From positions 501,739 through 565,738 of the forward strand of contig NZ_RQJO01000011.1 in the NCBI RefSeq assembly GCF_003858635.1: DNA of 64,000 nucleotides. Direction: 5' to 3'. The notes beneath the pieces were generated by a model. The model ran no database searches. It was not told the origin of the DNA and saw nothing but the letters and a program-made list of their open reading frames with translations. The translations under genes were made by a program, and so were the position numbers. Positions within the stretch are counted from its first letter, which is position 1. Each line of letters opens with the position of its first letter. Positions 61,270 to 64,000 of this stretch are shown piece by piece. This stretch comes from Larkinella rosea. Its GTDB lineage: Bacteria > Bacteroidota > Bacteroidia > Cytophagales > Spirosomataceae.

Positions 61270-62532
61270 ATGCGCTTTATTTGTTATCTATCGCTTGTGA
61301 GTTTTGTCTGTCTGTTGGGCCTTCGGGCCCACGGGCAGGCGAAGCTGCATTTTATTGTTTTTGCCGATACCGACGATACGAGTCTCGGCGAAGCGAACCG
61401 GAAAACCTATAATTACCTGACGAACGATTTTGGCCCACACGCGGCTCAATACGCCGGGCTGGCGCTGGAGATGTCGACGTATAGCGGAAACCGCTGCCGG
61501 GCCGCCGAACTGGATCAGAAACTGGCTTCTCTGAACGTCGGAAATGACGATGTTGTCCTTTTTTACTTCATTGGGCACGGCTGGAACAATCGCACAAACG
61601 AGTATCCGTCCCTGATTTTTGGCAATGCCGGGGCCGACCGGGCCACGCTCGAAACCAGTTCGCGCAACCTGATGGCGGTTTATGAGCAGATTCGGGCCAA
61701 ACACCCCCGGCTGGCGCTGGTGATCGGCGAAGCCTGTAATAAGGAACGGAACGATGATCCACCGGTGACCAGCAAGCGGGAAGCCATTCCGATGAAACCG
61801 GTCACGCCCGATCCGGCCAAGTACAAATGGCTGTTTCGGAATTACGCCGGGAGTTTGATCATGAGCAGTTGCAAGCGCAATCAGTTCTCGTTCAGCGATC
61901 CGAAAGGGGGCTGGCTGGGGGTATCCCTGCACACGACATTCGATAACTTACTGGGCGTTACGGCAAAAGGAATGCCGTCCTGGGAGAGTGTTGTTAAAAT
62001 GACGACCGAACAGACCGAAGCGGCCGCCGTCAAAAATAACCAGAAGCAGAATCCGCAGCATATCATGGCCATCGTACCTTTCAAGGGCAATGGGAATGAT
62101 AATCCTCCGCCCCCTCCGCCACCGCCGGGAGATGGTCCCTGCCCGCCCGTGGATAGCTACGTCAACGAAACCGCTCTGGCGGGAATCCGGGAAGATTTGC
62201 CGTTTCTGCGCAAAATGGATGAGGAAATCAGTACGGACAACGCGGCCCAGTTTGCAAAAACCTTTGACACCTTTTATAAAAACCAGAAGAACTTCTACGA
62301 TTCCCTGAATAAAATGCTTTTCTACGAAAGTGCCGAAATGCCACCACGTTGTCAGGCGAGTTTTCAGCAGGACACCCGTTGGGTCAAAAACAGCACGACG
62401 GAAATCATTCGCCGGTATCAGATTGTTGTCAAATTGAGTAAAGAACCGCAGCAACTGGTGGCACAGGCCCGGAGCGAATTGCCCTCGCTGATCCTGCGGC
62501 TGGAGGAGATTTTGAAGAAGCTCGACAAGTAA
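61270..62532 (+). CDS. Secreted caspase-like protease, last gene of caspase operon
   Basis: The ATG at 61270 (MRFICYLSLVSFVCLLGLRA) follows a GTG and gives 420 residues with a signal peptide. The caspase core shows LHFIVFADTDDTSLGEANRK, VVLFYFIGHGWNNRTNEYPS with His103, and LALVIGEACNKE with Cys156. Here Glu replaces the usual Asp of DAC. LIMSSCKRNQFSFSD fits a later caspase strand. A polyproline linker (~274-282) leads to a ~130-residue helical C-terminal domain (NAAQFAKTFDTFYKNQKNFY). It resembles the first caspase of the operon in size and layout but has a different tail. The gap after the M48 gene is 19 bp, and a strong terminator follows. Confidence 0.85.
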   Translation: MRFICYLSLVSFVCLLGLRAHGQAKLHFIVFADTDDTSLGEANRKTYNYLTNDFGPHAAQYAGLALEMSTYSGNRCRAAELDQKLASLNVGNDDVVLFYFIGHGWNNRTNEYPSLIFGNAGADRATLETSSRNLMAVYEQIRAKHPRLALVIGEACNKERNDDPPVTSKREAIPMKPVTPDPAKYKWLFRNYAGSLIMSSCKRNQFSFSDPKGGWLGVSLHTTFDNLLGVTAKGMPSWESVVKMTTEQTEAAAVKNNQKQNPQHIMAIVPFKGNGNDNPPPPPPPPGDGPCPPVDSYVNETALAGIREDLPFLRKMDEEISTDNAAQFAKTFDTFYKNQKNFYDSLNKMLFYESAEMPPRCQASFQQDTRWVKNSTTEIIRRYQIVVKLSKEPQQLVAQARSELPSLILRLEEILKKLDK

Positions 62533-62576
62533 CTCAATGCGCTGATCGGTGGTGAGGTTCGGGATGGAAGAAAATC

Positions 62577-62612
62577 AAATGTGCCCCGCCCGTGAGCGGG
62601 GCACATTTTTGT
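62577..62612. terminator. Strong terminator of the caspase operon
   Basis: AAATGTGCCCCGC (62577-62589) pairs perfectly with GCGGGGCACATTT (62596-62608) around a 6-base loop and is followed by more T residues. It also lies 6 bp past the minus gene ending at 62618, so it probably acts in both directions. Confidence 0.9.
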
Positions 62613-62617
62613 CCGTT

Positions 62618-63217
62618 TCACTCCTGAGATTTGGAATTTTCTTCTACGATTTTTTGGGCGAGCCAGTTGCCAAAATCGTTCCAGAACTTGCTGTAGGTCT
62701 CGGATTGCTCCAAAACGGAATTCTTTGACGCTAAATAATAGTCAAGTTTGCCCGTATCGCCCATGATGACGATTTCGCCCGTAAATTCATGGGATTCTTT
62801 CGTCGGGCAGCCATCTCCGCGCACGCAGGCAAGAAACGATGAGGTTGTAAGGAGTTTTAGTGTTTCGGTATCCTCGTTATAGGAGTCAACGGTTATTGTG
62901 GTTTGGGGCTGTTCGCCCGAACCCGGCGCCAGCTTTTTCATGTACTCACTGGTCAAATCATCCATAAACCGTTGTGCCTGCTTCATTCGGAAGTCCTTCC
63001 TTTCCTGTTTCAGAACCTCGGCGATTCTTCTTTTTTCGGCTAGGGCAGCAGCTTCCGCAGCGTAAGAGTCGTCCACAGCCATAGCAGTATCTGACGCTAT
63101 TGTCACTGAATTGTCGGCTGTAGTACTTTCCGTTTGTTCACCAGATTTTGTTTCACAAGAGACAATACCCAAAAGCAAAAAACAAATTGATGCGAGTAAA
63201 AATGGTTTGGTTTTCAT
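62618..63217 (-). CDS. Lipoprotein of unknown function
   Basis: The 199-residue protein has a lipoprotein signal (FLLASICFLLLGIVSCET, lipobox Cys at residue 21). An acidic Ser/Thr-rich stretch and a coiled-coil region follow (AEAAALAEKRRIAEVLKQER). The C-terminal half has strands TTITVDSYNEDTETLKLLTT and EFTGEIVIMGDTGKLDYYLA, and two cysteines in FLACVRGDGCPTKES that may form a disulphide. No family is recognised. It is convergent with the caspase operon. Confidence 0.6.
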   Translation of the reverse strand: MKTKPFLLASICFLLLGIVSCETKSGEQTESTTADNSVTIASDTAMAVDDSYAAEAAALAEKRRIAEVLKQERKDFRMKQAQRFMDDLTSEYMKKLAPGSGEQPQTTITVDSYNEDTETLKLLTTSSFLACVRGDGCPTKESHEFTGEIVIMGDTGKLDYYLASKNSVLEQSETYSKFWNDFGNWLAQKIVEENSKSQE

Positions 63218-63397
63218 GTGTATGGTTGTTTAAGAAATTGTGGAATGATTGCCTTTACTCCCTTTCTGATCGACCCGCGATGCGTTGGGCAAAGGATAGC
63301 CAGGCTCACAGCATTTCTGGGGCTGCGGCTGGAAGAGAATCCGCCAGGTAGCTTTGTAGGAAAGAGTACGCGGTTCAACGGGCGTACACCGAACGGT

Positions 63398-64000
63398 TTA
63401 ATGCGGACCGGGATTGAAACTGCGTAAATAGTTGGCTAATGCCGATTGCAGTGTTCGGCCCTGGTGAATCGAAAACGGAATGATGTTGATCGCAACGGAG
63501 TAGGCGCCCCAGTTGTTTTCGGTTTCTTTGTCGTTGAGTTCCAGCCCCAACTGACCCGCTTGGGTGGCCAGAAAGACAGTGCCGTCGGGCTGATCGAAAT
63601 TCGCCAGCGTCGACCGGTCCGGAGCCGCCAGCAAATTGGAGTACGGTTTTCGGACGCAGGGATAGTAGCTCTGACCCAGCCTGACCAGCACGACACCGTG
63701 ATTCAACTGGGCGTATTGCGGTTTGTTGTAGATCTGCCGACCCGTTGGCATTCCGGTTGGGGGAATGTTTTGCGTAAAAAAGCCCAGTGAGGCCCGATCG
63801 GTTATTTCAACCAGCACCAGATCGCCGGCGGCCACCTGTTGTCCCGTCGGCATCACATCGGAGGTTGTGGCCGTAAATGAGGTGATGTTCGCGACCGAAA
63901 GCTGGCGTTGCACTTCCGTTCGAAGATCCTCACAGACACTGCTCCAGAGCGTAGAGGCTCCCCATTCGTTGGGGCCGGGGAAGGGGCCGGTTCCCCGGCC
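63398..64000 (-). CDS. Protein with possible LecA-like lectin domain (N-terminus outside window)
   Basis: The frame stays open from 63398 to the window edge, with 29 codons upstream of an internal GTG at 63913, so the true start lies beyond 64000. The visible 200 residues end in a galactose-lectin-like pattern. TSDVMPTGQQVAAGDLVLVE resembles the N-terminal strand of PA-IL type lectins. It is followed by GVVLVRLGQSYYPCVRKPYS, QPDGTVFLATQAGQLGLELN and DKETENNWGAYSVAINII, where Asn-Asn before GAYSV matches the Ca/sugar loop of LecA. It may be a lectin tail on a larger protein. Confidence 0.55.
   Translation of the reverse strand, partial: GRGTGPFPGPNEWGASTLWSSVCEDLRTEVQRQLSVANITSFTATTSDVMPTGQQVAAGDLVLVEITDRASLGFFTQNIPPTGMPTGRQIYNKPQYAQLNHGVVLVRLGQSYYPCVRKPYSNLLAAPDRSTLANFDQPDGTVFLATQAGQLGLELNDKETENNWGAYSVAINIIPFSIHQGRTLQSALANYLRSFNPGPH

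Overview
The window looks like chromosomal DNA of a member of the Bacteroidota, most likely order Cytophagales near Spirosoma or Larkinella. This is an inference from gene content: a SusC/SusD pair, two large surface proteins with type IX secretion (T9SS) C-terminal signals, a PadR plus FtsX permease pair with the N-terminal permease prefix, LytS/LytTR signalling, many lipoproteins and signal peptides, and almost no Shine-Dalgarno sequences. I found no tRNA, rRNA, CRISPR array, insertion sequence or phage module.

Layout. 1-8429 (mostly minus) holds an MltD-like LysM lytic transglycosylase cut by the window edge, an O-methyltransferase, an M16 peptidase, and a PadR / FtsX permease / small membrane protein operon. 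8759-14262 holds a GT9 glycosyltransferase, an MscS channel, a YD-repeat protein, a TPR protein and an epimerase. 14243-15854 is an AAA ATPase with a small TOPRIM-like partner, a candidate OLD-like nuclease or defence pair whose core is AT-rich. 15983-23580 is housekeeping: metG, pth, pyrR, a DUF1304 protein, a LytS/LytTR two-component pair and a truncated haemoglobin. 24470-30433 is a 1987-residue GH42-like, Ig-repeat, T9SS surface protein. 30757-35827 holds small hypothetical proteins and a polysaccharide set (heparinase-like protein, LytTR regulator, sugar transferase). 36138-41751 is a five-gene operon: membrane protein, ABC exporter, Ser/Thr kinase, exported class II cAMP phosphodiesterase, membrane protein. 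42241-45330 is a leucine-rich-repeat T9SS protein. 46039-50983 is an orphan SusC/SusD pair.

The most unusual part is 51772-62532. Nine tightly packed plus-strand genes, almost all with signal peptides, encode three different caspase-like (C14) proteins (one fused to TPRs), a DUF4384-like protein, an M48 metalloprotease, a tandem pair of paralogous small secreted proteins and two further secreted proteins of unknown function. It ends at a strong terminator. This looks like an envelope caspase/metalloprotease system and is the best candidate for an undescribed system here. Immediately beyond it are a minus-strand lipoprotein and the C-terminal part of a possible LecA-like lectin protein that runs off the window.

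Other signals that genes do not explain are a perfect 37-bp inverted repeat after metG, several operator-like inverted or direct repeats, and a striking excess of the motif AAACCGG/CCGGTTT in coding and non-coding DNA.
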